A stretch of DNA of 64,000 nucleotides, from the NCBI GenBank assembly GCA_036563805.1, contig DATCLS010000056.1:1-64000 (forward strand). The letters run 5' to 3'. Positions 51,767 through 60,389 of the stretch are shown piece by piece. A program made the position numbers and the translations under genes. The DNA is from DATCLS01 sp036563805. GTDB lineage: Bacteria > Actinomycetota > Acidimicrobiia > Acidimicrobiales > VFJN01. How positions within the stretch are numbered: position 1 is the first letter of the stretch; each line of letters starts with the position of its first letter. The notes beneath the pieces were generated by a model. It worked only from the letters and a program-made list of their open reading frames with translations. It was not told where the DNA came from and did not search any database.

Positions 51767-52705
51767 ATGGGACCGATCCTCGAACCCGGGCGGCTCGTGT
51801 TCGGGTTGCAGCTGCCGATCCAATCGCAGAGCCGGCTCTACAGCGAGCCGTGGGAGGCCGACGCCGGCGCCGCCGAGCTGGCCGCCATCGCCCGGGCGGC
51901 CGACGAGGCCGGCTTCCACTACATCGCCGTGTGCGACCACGTCGCCATCCCCCGCCCGCTGGACGAGCGGATGAGCACGGTGTGGTGGGACACGGTGGCG
52001 ACGCTCGGCTGGCTGGCCGGCATCACCGAGCGGGTGCGGCTGCTCAGCCACGTGTACGTCCCCGCGTACCGCCACCCGCTCCAGGTGGCCAAGGCCTTCG
52101 CCACGCTCGACACGGTGTCGGGCGGGCGGCTCGTCATGGGCGTGGGCGCCGGCCACGTCGAGGGCGAGTTCGCGCTGCTGGGCGTGCCGTTCGAGCAACG
52201 GGGCGCGCTGCTCGACGAGGCCATCGACGCGCTGCGGGTCGCGTTCGCCGAGGAGTACCCGACGATCGACGGCCCCACGTGGCGGGCGTCCGGCGCCGGC
52301 CAGCGGCCCCGGCCCGTCCAGCCCGGCGGCCCGCCGATCTGGGTGGGCGGCTCGTCGCCCGCCGCCATGCGCCGCGCCGCCACCCGGGGCGACGGCTGGC
52401 TGCCCCAGGGCCCCATCGACCGGGCCACCGTCGACCGCGTCCGCCAGCTCCGGGCGGAGGCCGGCCGGCCCGAGGCGTTCGACCTCGGCGCGCTCGTCGG
52501 CTCCGTGTACGTGGGCGAGCCGGGGTGGGACCTCGAGGGCTCGGCGCTCACCGGCCCGCCCGAGAAGGTGGCCGAGGGCCTGGCCTGGCTGCGCGACCTG
52601 GGGGTCGGCCAGGCCCAGGTGCGGCTGCGGTCGCGCTCGGCCGACGAGCTGGTCGACCAGATCGCCGCGTTCGGCGCCGAGGTGGCGCCGCTGGTGGCCG
52701 GCTGA
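51767..52705 (+). CDS. Luciferase-like (LLM class) F420-dependent oxidoreductase
   Basis: The protein is 312 residues with a bacterial-luciferase TIM barrel: FGLQLPIQSQSRLYSEPWEA, GFHYIAVCDHVAIP, LLSHVYVPAYRHPLQVAKAF, LDTVSGGRLVMGVGAGHVEG, PPIWVGGSSPAAMRRAA. These match the LLM subfamilies that use F420 (or FMN); the cofactor and substrate are inferred. The palindrome just upstream suggests TetR control. Confidence 0.87.
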   Translation: MGPILEPGRLVFGLQLPIQSQSRLYSEPWEADAGAAELAAIARAADEAGFHYIAVCDHVAIPRPLDERMSTVWWDTVATLGWLAGITERVRLLSHVYVPAYRHPLQVAKAFATLDTVSGGRLVMGVGAGHVEGEFALLGVPFEQRGALLDEAIDALRVAFAEEYPTIDGPTWRASGAGQRPRPVQPGGPPIWVGGSSPAAMRRAATRGDGWLPQGPIDRATVDRVRQLRAEAGRPEAFDLGALVGSVYVGEPGWDLEGSALTGPPEKVAEGLAWLRDLGVGQAQVRLRSRSADELVDQIAAFGAEVAPLVAG

Positions 52706-52790
52706 CCGGCCGGCCACCCGTCAGAGCTCCGTTCTCCGGATGAGGGAGGGGGAGGCCGGCGCGCGCCGGTACTCCGGACAAGGAGGAGAC

Positions 52791-53777
52791 ATGCCCGAGC
52801 TGTCGCTGCGCTTCGACCTACGGGACGCCGGCCTCGGCCCGCCGCTGGCCGACCTCTACCGCGAGGCGGCCGCCATGGCCCGCTACGCGGACGAGAAGCT
52901 GGGGGTGGACCGGGTCCAGGTGTCCGAGCACCACGCCTGCGACGACGGTTACTGCCCCTCGCCGCTGGTGCTGGCGGGCGGGCTGGCGACCGTCACCGAG
53001 CGGTGCCGGGTGATGGCCGCCGCCGTCGTCCTGCCGCTGCACGACCCGGTGCGGCTGGCCGAGGACCTGGCCGTCGCCGACCTGGTGTCCGGCGGCCGCC
53101 TCGACGTGGTGCTGGCCGCTGGCTACCGGCCGGCCGAGTTCGCCCACCTCGGCCGCGACATCAACGCCCGGGCGGCGGCCATGGAGGAGGGCGTGGCCAC
53201 GTTGCGCCGGGCGTTCACCGGCGAGCCGTTCGAGCACCGCGGCCGCCCGGTGCGGGTCATGCCCCGGCCGGCACAGCGCCCGGGCCCGCCGCTGATCCTG
53301 GCCGGCTCCGGCCCCGCCGCCGCCCGCCGGGCCGCCCGGCTGGGCGACGGGTTCATGCCCGGCCTGCCCGACCCGGCGCTGATCGCCGCCTACGAGGCCG
53401 AGCGGGAGCGGCTCGGCCGGCCCCGGGGCCGGGTGGTGAACCCGGCCGCCCCGATGGGTGTCCTCGTCACCGACGACCCCGACCGCACCTGGCGGGAGGC
53501 CGGCCCCTACCTGCTGCACGAGGCCCGCACCTACGGCCAGTGGGAGAACGAGCGGCCGGGCGCCAACCCCTACCCCCTGGTCGAGGACCCGGAGGCGCTG
53601 CGCCAGATGGGCGTGTTCGCGGTGGTGACGCCCGACGAGTGCGTGGCCCTGTGGGAGAGCCTCGACGACGAGGCCGCCCTGCTGCTCCACCCGCTGGTGG
53701 GCGGCCTCGACCCCGAGGTGGGGTGGCGAATGCTCGAGCTGTTCGCCGCCAAGGTGCTCCCCCGCCTCGGCCGCTGA
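52791..53777 (+). CDS. Luciferase-like (LLM class) flavin/F420 oxidoreductase
   Basis: The protein is 328 residues, a barrel with VQVSEHHACDDGYCPSPLVL, the NTR family block VVLPLHDPVRLAEDLAVADL, VSGGRLDVVLAAGYRPAEF and LILAGSGPAAARRAARLGDG. The EHH motif near the N-terminus is typical of the monooxygenase branch. AGGAGGAG is 2 nt or so before ATG 52791. A strong stem-loop follows the stop. Confidence 0.88.
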   Translation: MPELSLRFDLRDAGLGPPLADLYREAAAMARYADEKLGVDRVQVSEHHACDDGYCPSPLVLAGGLATVTERCRVMAAAVVLPLHDPVRLAEDLAVADLVSGGRLDVVLAAGYRPAEFAHLGRDINARAAAMEEGVATLRRAFTGEPFEHRGRPVRVMPRPAQRPGPPLILAGSGPAAARRAARLGDGFMPGLPDPALIAAYEAERERLGRPRGRVVNPAAPMGVLVTDDPDRTWREAGPYLLHEARTYGQWENERPGANPYPLVEDPEALRQMGVFAVVTPDECVALWESLDDEAALLLHPLVGGLDPEVGWRMLELFAAKVLPRLGR

Positions 53778-53782
53778 CGCCG

Positions 53783-53827
53783 GGCGCTGGCGCGGGCGCC
53801 CCCTCGGCGGGCGCCCGCGCCAGCGCC
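53783..53827 (+). terminator. 19-bp perfect stem-loop after the second luciferase-like gene
   Basis: GGCGCTGGCGCGGGCGCCC (53783-53801) and its exact complement (53809-53827) flank a 7-nt loop, 5 bp after the stop codon. No U-run. Confidence 0.75.
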
Positions 53828-53830
53828 GGC

Positions 53831-53881
53831 CGATCCAGCCGTCCGGCCGATCCAGCCGTCCTGCCGATCCACCGCTGACAG
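53831..53881. repeat. 17-bp tandem repeat upstream of the TetR gene
   Basis: CGATCCAGCCGTCCGGC (53831) and CGATCCAGCCGTCCTGC (53848) are followed by a partial unit at 53865 that runs into CTGAC-N6-GTCA (53875-53889), a near match to the operators before two luciferase-like genes. Confidence 0.6.
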
Positions 53882-53905
53882 AGGGGTCAATACCCGGGGG
53901 CTGGT

Positions 53906-53911
53906 TAGGGT
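53906..53911 (+). promoter_or_regulatory. -10 element of the TetR gene (leaderless)
   Basis: TAGGGT ends 7 nt before ATG 53919, with no ribosome site between. Confidence 0.45.
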
Positions 53912-53918
53912 TGAACGC

Positions 53919-54581
53919 ATGGCGACCGAGCCCCAGCGCACCACCAGCCTCCGGGAGGAGCGGCGGCGGCAGCAGGAGCTGCTCAGCCAGAACCACCTGC
54001 TCGACGCGGCCGAGGCGGTGTTCGCCGAGAAGGGCTTCGCCAAGGCCACCGTGAAGGAGATCGCCGAGCGGTCGGAGTTCTCCGTCGGCGCGGTCTACCA
54101 GTTCTTCGAGAGCAAGGAGGCCGTCCTGCGGGGCGTCATGCGCCGCCGCAACCTCGAGGTCCTGGGCCTCATGGAGCAGGTGGTGGCCGAGAGCGACGAC
54201 CCCCGCGCCCAGCTCCACGCGCTGATGGACTTCTTCATCGACTGGTACGGCAACCACGAGAACTACTACCAGCTGTTCCAGCAGGCCATCGGCGCCGCCT
54301 GGATGAACCTCAAGGTCGGCTTCGACGACACCAACTGGGAGCAGTACGAGGACATCCTGGCCGTCATCGCCCGGGTGTTCGCAGACGGCATCGCCAAGGG
54401 CCAGTTCCGCGACCTCGACCCGGGGGCCATGGCCGCCGTGTTCTCGGGGATGATGCAGGCCTACCTGGCCCACCGGGTGGTGGGGATCGGCAGCGGCTCG
54501 CCCGGGGTGGCGCCCGTCGACGTGATGCCGACCGACGAGATCCACGCCCTGATCGATCGGGCCTTCCTCTCCACAGAGTGA
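53919..54581 (+). CDS. TetR family regulator of the luciferase-like cluster
   Basis: The protein is 220 residues. Helix-turn-helix: LLDAAEAVFAEKGFAKATVK, then EIAERSEFSVGAVYQFFESK. The helical ligand domain contains FFIDWYGNHENYYQLFQQAI. It sits between luciferase-like genes that carry shared CTGAC-N5-GTCAG palindromes, and a variant of the site lies in its own upstream region, so it is the best candidate to bind them. Ligand unknown. Confidence 0.9.
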   Translation: MATEPQRTTSLREERRRQQELLSQNHLLDAAEAVFAEKGFAKATVKEIAERSEFSVGAVYQFFESKEAVLRGVMRRRNLEVLGLMEQVVAESDDPRAQLHALMDFFIDWYGNHENYYQLFQQAIGAAWMNLKVGFDDTNWEQYEDILAVIARVFADGIAKGQFRDLDPGAMAAVFSGMMQAYLAHRVVGIGSGSPGVAPVDVMPTDEIHALIDRAFLSTE

Positions 54582-54608
54582 TTCACTACTCTGAACGGCG
54601 TTCATAAT

Positions 54609-54623
54609 CTGACGCCTCGTCAG
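54609..54623. promoter_or_regulatory. Palindrome before the third luciferase-like gene
   Basis: CTGACG-CCT-CGTCAG has perfect 6-bp arms and matches the site at 51749-51763 at 11 of 15 positions. It ends 13 nt before ATG 54637 and runs into the AGGAGGGG ribosome site, so a bound repressor would block initiation. Confidence 0.7.
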
Positions 54624-54636
54624 GAGGGGAAGCGAG

Positions 54637-55785
54637 ATGGAGTTCGGGATCTTCGTGCAGGGCCACGTCCCGGAGCGGCGCCGCCAGCGGGAGGGCGACC
54701 AGGCCGAGCACAACGCGCTCATGGGGGAGGCCGAGCTCGTCCGCTTGGCCGACCGGCACAACTGGAAGTACGCCTGGATCACCGAGCACCACTTCCTCAC
54801 CCAGTACTCCCACCTGTCGGCCAGCGAGGCCTACCTCGGCTACTGCGCGGCGATCACCGAGCGCATCCACCTGGGCTCCGGCATCTTCAGCTTCAACCCG
54901 GCCAAGGAGCACCCGGCCCGCATCGCCGAGAAGGTGGCCATGCTCGACCACCTGTCGGAGGGCCGGTTCGAGTTCGGCACCGGCCGGGGCGCCGGCACCC
55001 GCGAGGTGACCGGCTTCGACATCGAGTCGACCGAAGCCACGCGCGCCATCTGGGACGAGGTCGTCCGCGAGATCCCGAAGATGCTGCGCGACGGCGAGTA
55101 CGCCTACGAGGGCCGGTCGTTCCGCATCCCCCACCCGGCCCCCGGCATCCCCACCCGCGACATCCTGCCCAAGCCGTGGAAGAAGCCCCACCCGCCGATG
55201 TGGGTGGCGGCCGGCAACCCGCCGACGTTCGAGAAGGCCGGCCGGCTCGGCCTCGGCGTGCTCGCCTTCACCACCCGGTCGATCGGCGAGATGGCGCCGC
55301 TCATCGCCACCTACAAGCACGCGGTCCGCGAGGCCGAGCCGGTGGGCGCCTACGTCAACGACAACGTGATGATCACGAGCGGGCTCGTGTGCATGGAGGA
55401 CGGCAAGAAGGCCCGGCAGGTCGCCTGCGACATGGGCCTCAGCTACCTGCAGAGCCTGGTCTTCTACTACCACGACACGATCCCGATGCCCGAGGGCGGC
55501 GTGAAGTGGCCCGACCACTTCCCCGAGCCCACGCCCGACGACATCGAGTGGCGCATCGAGAACGGCTACCTCCTGTGCGGCGACCCCGACGAGGTCGCCG
55601 CCCAGGTGAAGCGGGCCGTCGACGCCGGCATCGACCAGCTCGTGTTCGGCATGCCGGTCGACATGCCGATGGAGGCGGCGCAGGAGTCCATCCGCCTCTT
55701 CGGCGACCACGTGATCCCCAAGTACGACACCGACCCGGTCCACTCGACCGACCGGTACCGCGACGCCGCGCCTAAGGAATGGTGA
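54637..55785 (+). CDS. Luciferase-like (LLM class) monooxygenase
   Basis: The protein is 382 residues, close to bacterial luciferase length: MEFGIFVQGHVPERRRQREG, WKYAWITEHHFLTQYSHLSA (EHHF motif), IFSFNPAKEHPARIAEKVAM, LDHLSEGRFEFGTGRGAG, PPMWVAAGNPPTFEKAG. FMN or F420 use cannot be decided. Starts 55 bp after the TetR gene with AGGAGGGG. Its last 14 bp overlap the convergent end of map. Confidence 0.9.
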   Translation: MEFGIFVQGHVPERRRQREGDQAEHNALMGEAELVRLADRHNWKYAWITEHHFLTQYSHLSASEAYLGYCAAITERIHLGSGIFSFNPAKEHPARIAEKVAMLDHLSEGRFEFGTGRGAGTREVTGFDIESTEATRAIWDEVVREIPKMLRDGEYAYEGRSFRIPHPAPGIPTRDILPKPWKKPHPPMWVAAGNPPTFEKAGRLGLGVLAFTTRSIGEMAPLIATYKHAVREAEPVGAYVNDNVMITSGLVCMEDGKKARQVACDMGLSYLQSLVFYYHDTIPMPEGGVKWPDHFPEPTPDDIEWRIENGYLLCGDPDEVAAQVKRAVDAGIDQLVFGMPVDMPMEAAQESIRLFGDHVIPKYDTDPVHSTDRYRDAAPKEW

Positions 55786-56539
55786 GGATCTCCGGACCGT
55801 CGTCGGTGATGGCGACGGTGTGCTCCCAGTGAGCCGATAGCGAGCCGTCCACGGTCACGACCGTCCAGCCGTCGGCGAGGACGGTCGTGTCCGCGCGCCC
55901 GGCGCACGTCATCGGCTCGACCGCCAGCACGTCGCCGACCTTCAGCTTCTGGCCCTTGCCGGGGCGCCCGTAGTTGGGCACGTCGGGCGCCTCGTGCATG
56001 GCCGTGCCGATGCCGTGGCCCACGTACTCGCGCACGACCTCGAAGCCGGCCCGCTCGACCGTGAGCTGGATGGCGTGGCCGAGGTCGCCCATGCGGTTGC
56101 CCGGCACCATCTGGGCGATGCCAGCCTCCAGCGCCCGCCGCGTCACCTCGATGAGCGAGGCGGCCTCGGCGGAGATCTCGCCCACCCCGGCCGTGAACGC
56201 GGCGTCGCCGTGGTAGCCGTCGACGACCGCCCCGCAGTCGATGGAGATGATGTCGCCCTCCTCCAAGGGCGTGTCGTCGGGGATGCCGTGCACGATCACG
56301 TCGTTGGGGCTGGCGCAGATGACGGCGGGGAAGCCGTGGTAGCCGAGGAAGTTCGACTTGGCTCCCCGCTGGTCGAGCACGAGGCGGCCGATGGCGTCGA
56401 GCTGCCGGGGCGTCACCCCGGGCCGGATGGCGGCCCGGATGCGCTCGTGCATCTCGGCGACGACCCGGCCGGCTCGTCGCATGATCCTGATCTCGTCGTC
56501 GGTCCTGCGGCGCATGCGACCAGAGAAGGCCCGGCCCAC
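55772..56539 (-). CDS. map: Methionine aminopeptidase, type I
   Basis: The protein is 255 residues. Metal ligands: Asp in DIISIDCGAVVDGYHGDAAF, His in YVGHGIGTAMHEAP, Glu in AVEPM and WEHTVAI. It removes N-terminal Met from new proteins. GTG 56539 is preferred because TACAGT lies exactly 8 nt upstream; ATG 56515 (MRRRTDDEIR) is a family-like alternative. It is usually followed by infA; here accessory genes intervene. Confidence 0.95.
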   Translation of the reverse strand: MGRAFSGRMRRRTDDEIRIMRRAGRVVAEMHERIRAAIRPGVTPRQLDAIGRLVLDQRGAKSNFLGYHGFPAVICASPNDVIVHGIPDDTPLEEGDIISIDCGAVVDGYHGDAAFTAGVGEISAEAASLIEVTRRALEAGIAQMVPGNRMGDLGHAIQLTVERAGFEVVREYVGHGIGTAMHEAPDVPNYGRPGKGQKLKVGDVLAVEPMTCAGRADTTVLADGWTVVTVDGSLSAHWEHTVAITDDGPEILTIP

Positions 56540-56547
56540 GAATCGTG

Positions 56548-56553
56548 ACTGTA
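56548..56553 (-). promoter_or_regulatory. -10 element of map (leaderless)
   Basis: TACAGT ends 8 nt before GTG 56539. A perfect palindrome CACGAATCGTG (56537-56547) spans the same start codon. Confidence 0.5.
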
Positions 56554-56594
56554 GGGCGCGGGCTTTCTCCGTGCCTACAGCTCCGTCGGGTCCG

Positions 56595-57257
56595 TCAGTT
56601 CTGCCGGTAGGACTCGACGACGGCGATGAGGCGCTTGCTGACCTCGTCGGGCGGGCCGAGGCCGTCGACCACCTCGAGCATCTGGCGCTCGCGGTACCAG
56701 GCGATGAGCGGCGCTGTCTTGCGCTCGTACTCGGCCAGCCGGTTCTCGATGGCCTCGGGCGTGTCGTCCTCGCGCTGCACGACGTCGCCCCCGCAGTTGT
56801 CGCAGACGACGCCGTAACGGGGCGGCGAGTCGACCGAGTAGTTGGCGCCGCAGTCGCTGCACACCCGCCGCCGCGACAGGCGCTCGAGCACCTTCTCCTT
56901 GGGCACGTCGAGGTCGATGACGACGTCCAGCGGCCGGTCGGCGGTGATCTCGGCCAGGGCCTCGGCCTGCTCGACCGTCCGGGGGAAGCCGTCGAGGATG
57001 TAGCCCCGCTGGGTGGTGTCGCCCTGGTTCAGGCGCTCCTCGACGATCCCGATCATGATGTCGTCGGGCACGAGCTCGCCGGCGGCCATGATCTCGGCGG
57101 CCTTGAGGCCGAGCTCGCTCTGCTCCTTCACCGCGGCCCGCAGCATGTCGCCCGTCGAGATGTGCGGCACGACGTAGTGCCGCGACAGCCGGGTGCACTG
57201 GGTCCCCTTACCGGCCCCCTGCCGCCCGAGCAGGACGAGCCGGACACCTTGGGTCAC
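56595..57257 (-). CDS. adk: Adenylate kinase with zinc LID
   Basis: The protein is 220 residues. P-loop GRQGAGKGTQCTRLS, AMP site ISTGDMLRAAV, GYILDGFPRT. The LID carries C-x2-C (CSDC) and C-x2-C (CDNC), a zinc-binding form longer than the short actinobacterial type. The GTG start at 57257 overlaps the secY stop as GTGA. Confidence 0.96.
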   Translation of the reverse strand: MTQGVRLVLLGRQGAGKGTQCTRLSRHYVVPHISTGDMLRAAVKEQSELGLKAAEIMAAGELVPDDIMIGIVEERLNQGDTTQRGYILDGFPRTVEQAEALAEITADRPLDVVIDLDVPKEKVLERLSRRRVCSDCGANYSVDSPPRYGVVCDNCGGDVVQREDDTPEAIENRLAEYERKTAPLIAWYRERQMLEVVDGLGPPDEVSKRLIAVVESYRQN

Positions 57258-58579
57258 TGCAGGAACCCTTCGTAGTTGCGCATCATCAGCTGGCTGTCGA
57301 TCTGCTTCATCGTCTCGAGCGCCACGCCCACGGCGATGAGGATCGACGTGCCGCCGAAGGCGAACGCTCGCACGTCGGCGAACGCCAGCAGCAGCGACGG
57401 CAGCAGTGCGATGGCGGCGATGAACAGTGCGCCCGGCAGCGTGATGCGGGCCAGCAGCTTGGCCAGGTACCGCTCGGTCTGCGGGCCGGGCCGGATGCCG
57501 GGGATGAACCCGCCCTGCTTCCGGATCGTGTCGGCCTGCTTGTGCGGGTCGAACGCGATCGCCGTGTAGAAGTAGGCGAAGCCGACGATCAGCAGGCCGT
57601 ACAGCACGATGTAGAAGATCGAGTCGGGCTGCATCAGGTTGTTGTCCACCCACTCCTGGGCCTTGACGCCCCAGCTGCCCTCGCCGGACGGCAGCACCTG
57701 CGTGACCAGCAGCGGCAGGTACAGCACCGAGCTGGCGAAGATGATGGGCACGACGCCCGACTGGTTGACCTTCAGCGGGATGTACGTGCTCTGACCGCCG
57801 TACATCCGCCTGCCGACCACCCGTTTCGCGAACTGGACGGGTATGCGGCGCTGGCCGTTCTCGACGATCACGATGGCGACCAGCACCAGGATGAACAGGC
57901 CGATCAGCGGGAGCAGCAGCCCCCAGCCCTTCTCGGCCTTGATCTGCCCGAACTGGGCCGGGATGCCCGACACGACGCTGGCGAAGATCAGCAGCGACAT
58001 GCCGTTGCCGATGCCCCGCTGCGAGATCAGCTCACCCATCCACATGAGCATGGCGGTGCCCGCCGTCAGGACCAGCACGACCAGCATGACCCGGGGTGGC
58101 GTGAACTCGGGCAGGACGTCGACGTTCGTCGGGAGCTGCGGGCCACCGATGAGCCCGCCGCCCCCGTTGTGGAACAGGAACGACAGCGCCGTCGACTGGA
58201 GTACGGCGATGGCGATGGTCAGGTACCGGGTCCACTGGGTCATCTTCCGCTGACCCACGGCGCCCTGCTGCTGCCACTCCTCGAGCTTCGGGATCACCAC
58301 GGTGAGGATCTGCATGATGATCGAGCTCGTGATGTAGGGCATGATCCCGAGCGCGAAGATGGCGAAGTTGGTGAGGGCACCCCCCGAGAACAGGGTGAGG
58401 AAGCCCAGCACCCCGCCCGTCTCTTCCGACTGGCGCCGCAGCTGCTCGATCTGGTCGAGGTCGATGCCGGGCGCGGGAACGAAGGAGCCGAGCCGGTAGA
58501 GGGTGATCATCGCCAGCGTGAACAGGATCTTGTTCCGCAGGTCGGTGACCCTGAACATGTTCCAGAGGCTCGACAGCAC
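57254..58579 (-). CDS. secY: Preprotein translocase subunit SecY
   Basis: The protein is 441 residues with ten membrane helices: LRNKILFTLAMITLYRLGSF, then VPAPGID, SGGALTNFAIFALGIMPYIT, GIGNGMSLLIFASVV, and QADTIRKQGGFIPGIRPGPQ. It forms the Sec channel. GTG start at 58579; it lies between rplO and adk as usual. Confidence 0.97.
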   Translation of the reverse strand: MLSSLWNMFRVTDLRNKILFTLAMITLYRLGSFVPAPGIDLDQIEQLRRQSEETGGVLGFLTLFSGGALTNFAIFALGIMPYITSSIIMQILTVVIPKLEEWQQQGAVGQRKMTQWTRYLTIAIAVLQSTALSFLFHNGGGGLIGGPQLPTNVDVLPEFTPPRVMLVVLVLTAGTAMLMWMGELISQRGIGNGMSLLIFASVVSGIPAQFGQIKAEKGWGLLLPLIGLFILVLVAIVIVENGQRRIPVQFAKRVVGRRMYGGQSTYIPLKVNQSGVVPIIFASSVLYLPLLVTQVLPSGEGSWGVKAQEWVDNNLMQPDSIFYIVLYGLLIVGFAYFYTAIAFDPHKQADTIRKQGGFIPGIRPGPQTERYLAKLLARITLPGALFIAAIALLPSLLLAFADVRAFAFGGTSILIAVGVALETMKQIDSQLMMRNYEGFLQ

Positions 58580-58689
58580 GCTTGGTTCTCCCCTTCAACC
58601 GCCGCACCCGCCGAGCGCACCGATGCTCGGCCGGCGTTGAGTAAGCCAGTCTTGCCCGCGGACGGGGCCTAGTTGCAATCCGGCCGCAA

Positions 58690-59184
58690 TCAGCGGTTCG
58701 CGAACTGGTTGCCCTTCACCGGCGGCCGCCGGTCGCCCCACGGCTTGGGCAGGACCTCGGTCGAGCCCCCTGCGTCGGCGATCGCCTGGGCGGCCGACTT
58801 CGAGAAGGCGTGGGCCTTGACCGTGATGGCGCGGGACAGCTCGCCCCGGCCCAGGATCTTGACCAGCGCGCCCTTGTGCGTCAGCCCCTTGGCGTGGAGC
58901 GTCTCGGGGGTCACCTCGTCGAGACCCGACTCCTCGAGCGTGTCGAGGTTGATGGCCTGGTACTCGACCCGGAACGGGTTGTTGAAGCCCTTGAGCTTGG
59001 GCACCCGCATGTGCAGCGGCATCTGGCCGCCCTCGAACGACGTGGGGACCGTGTCGCGGGCCCGCTGGCCCTTGGTGCCCCGGCCGGCGGTCTTGCCGCC
59101 CTTGCCGGCGATGCCCCGGCCCACGCGCTTGCGGGACTTGCTGGCTCCCTTGGCGGGCTTGAGATCGTGCAGCTTGATCGTCAT
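58690..59184 (-). CDS. rplO: 50S ribosomal protein L15
   Basis: The protein is 164 residues: LHDLKPAKGASKSRKRVGRG, GGKTAGRGTKGQRAR, FEGGQMPLHMRVPKLKGF. 4 nt after rpmD; 110 bp before secY. Confidence 0.97.
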   Translation of the reverse strand: MTIKLHDLKPAKGASKSRKRVGRGIAGKGGKTAGRGTKGQRARDTVPTSFEGGQMPLHMRVPKLKGFNNPFRVEYQAINLDTLEESGLDEVTPETLHAKGLTHKGALVKILGRGELSRAITVKAHAFSKSAAQAIADAGGSTEVLPKPWGDRRPPVKGNQFANR

Positions 59185-59188
59185 GGCT

Positions 59189-59383
59189 CTACGCCTGTTC
59201 TGAATCGGCGTCCTCCACCTTGACGAGGTGGGGGACCTTGGCGAGCATCCCGCGGATCTCGGGACGGTCGGGCAGGGTGTTCGTCCGGCCGATGCGGCCC
59301 AGGCCCAGCGCCCGCAGCGTGCCGCGGTGCTTGGGCTTGGCGCCGATCGACGAGCGGACCTGGGTCACGCGGAGGTCGGCCAT
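59189..59383 (-). CDS. rpmD: 50S ribosomal protein L30
   Basis: The protein is 64 residues: LRVTQVRSSIGAKPKHRGTL, RALGLGRIGRTNTLPD. ATG 59383 overlaps the rpsE stop by one base (TGATG). Confidence 0.96.
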   Translation of the reverse strand: MADLRVTQVRSSIGAKPKHRGTLRALGLGRIGRTNTLPDRPEIRGMLAKVPHLVKVEDADSEQA

Positions 59384-60009
59384 CAGGACGCGGCCTCCTG
59401 GGGCTCGGCGCGCTCGCGCTCGCTCTCCTTGTAGGCGTTCCACAGGGCGCCGGGCATGATCTCCTCCGGCGACAGGCCCCGGGCCTTGGCCACCTCGTCG
59501 GGCCGCTTGAGGGCCTTGAGGCCGGCGATCGTGGCGCGGGCCACATTGATGTGGTTGGACGAGCCGAGCGACTTGCACAGCACGTCCTTGATGCCGGCCT
59601 CCTCGAGGATGGCGCGGGCGGCACCGCCGGCGATGACGCCGGTACCGGGGGCGGCGGGCTTGATGTAGACGCGCCCGGCCCCCATCTCGCCCACCACGGG
59701 GTGGACGATGGTCGTGCCGGCCAGCGGCACCTTGAACAGGTTCTTGCGGGCCTCCTCGGTGCCCTTCTGGATGGCGAGGGGCACCTCCTTGGCCTTGCCG
59801 TAGCCCAGGCCGACGCGGCCGTTGCCGTCGCCGATCACCACCAGCGCGGTGAACGAGAAGCGCCGGCCGCCCTTGACCACCTTGGCGACCCGGTTGATGT
59901 TGATGACCCGCGACTCGTGCAGCGTGGCGTCGCCCGAGGCCCGCGGGTTGTCGCGGGGCTCGCGCGGCTGCCGGTCGCGGGAGGGACGGTTGCCGGATCC
60001 GTTGGCCAT
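59383..60009 (-). CDS. rpsE: 30S ribosomal protein S5
   Basis: The protein is 208 residues: VININRVAKVVKGGRRFSFT, ALVVIGDGNGRVGLGYGKAK, GTGVIAGGAARAILE. A ~30-residue Arg/Asn/Ser leader precedes the fold. Overlaps rplR by one base. Confidence 0.97.
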   Translation of the reverse strand: MANGSGNRPSRDRQPREPRDNPRASGDATLHESRVININRVAKVVKGGRRFSFTALVVIGDGNGRVGLGYGKAKEVPLAIQKGTEEARKNLFKVPLAGTTIVHPVVGEMGAGRVYIKPAAPGTGVIAGGAARAILEEAGIKDVLCKSLGSSNHINVARATIAGLKALKRPDEVAKARGLSPEEIMPGALWNAYKESERERAEPQEAAS

Positions 60010-60371
60010 CAGAACTCCAGTCCTGCTTCTCGGGCGCCCTCGGCCACGGCGGCGACCCGCCCGTGGTAGAGGAAGCCGCCCCGGTCGAAGACGACCTTGC
60101 TGACACCCGCCTCGCGGGCGCGCTCGGCGACGAGGCGCCCGACCTTGGCCGCGGCCTCCTTGTTGCCGCTGCCGGAGCGCAGCGGTGCCTCGTAGGTCGA
60201 GGCGGCGGCCAGCGTCCGGCCGGCGCGGTCGTCGATGACCTGGGCCGAGATGTGCTTGTTCGAGCGGAACACGGCGAGGCGCGGCCGCTCGGCGGTGCCC
60301 CGGACGCGCTTGCGGACCCGGGTGTGCCGCTTGATGCGTGCGTTCCGCTTGTGCTTGGCGCTGTTGCTCAT
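60009..60371 (-). CDS. rplR: 50S ribosomal protein L18
   Basis: The protein is 120 residues: RVRGTAERPRLAVFRSNKHI, VVFDRGGFLYHGRVAAVAEG, AREAGLEF end. Binds 5S rRNA. Confidence 0.97.
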   Translation of the reverse strand: MSNSAKHKRNARIKRHTRVRKRVRGTAERPRLAVFRSNKHISAQVIDDRAGRTLAAASTYEAPLRSGSGNKEAAAKVGRLVAERAREAGVSKVVFDRGGFLYHGRVAAVAEGAREAGLEF

Positions 60372-60389
60372 GGCGTTCTTCCTCTGGCG

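Noticed and set aside
49830..56539. The accessory block as a mobile element
   Set aside because: No integrase, transposase, tRNA att site or terminal repeats were seen; base composition is not clearly different. Kept only as an insertion relative to the usual gene order.
56537..56547. Palindrome CACGAATCGTG across the map start as an operator
   Set aside because: Perfect but only 11 bp, occurs once as far as seen, and no regulator is nearby; chance is a good explanation.
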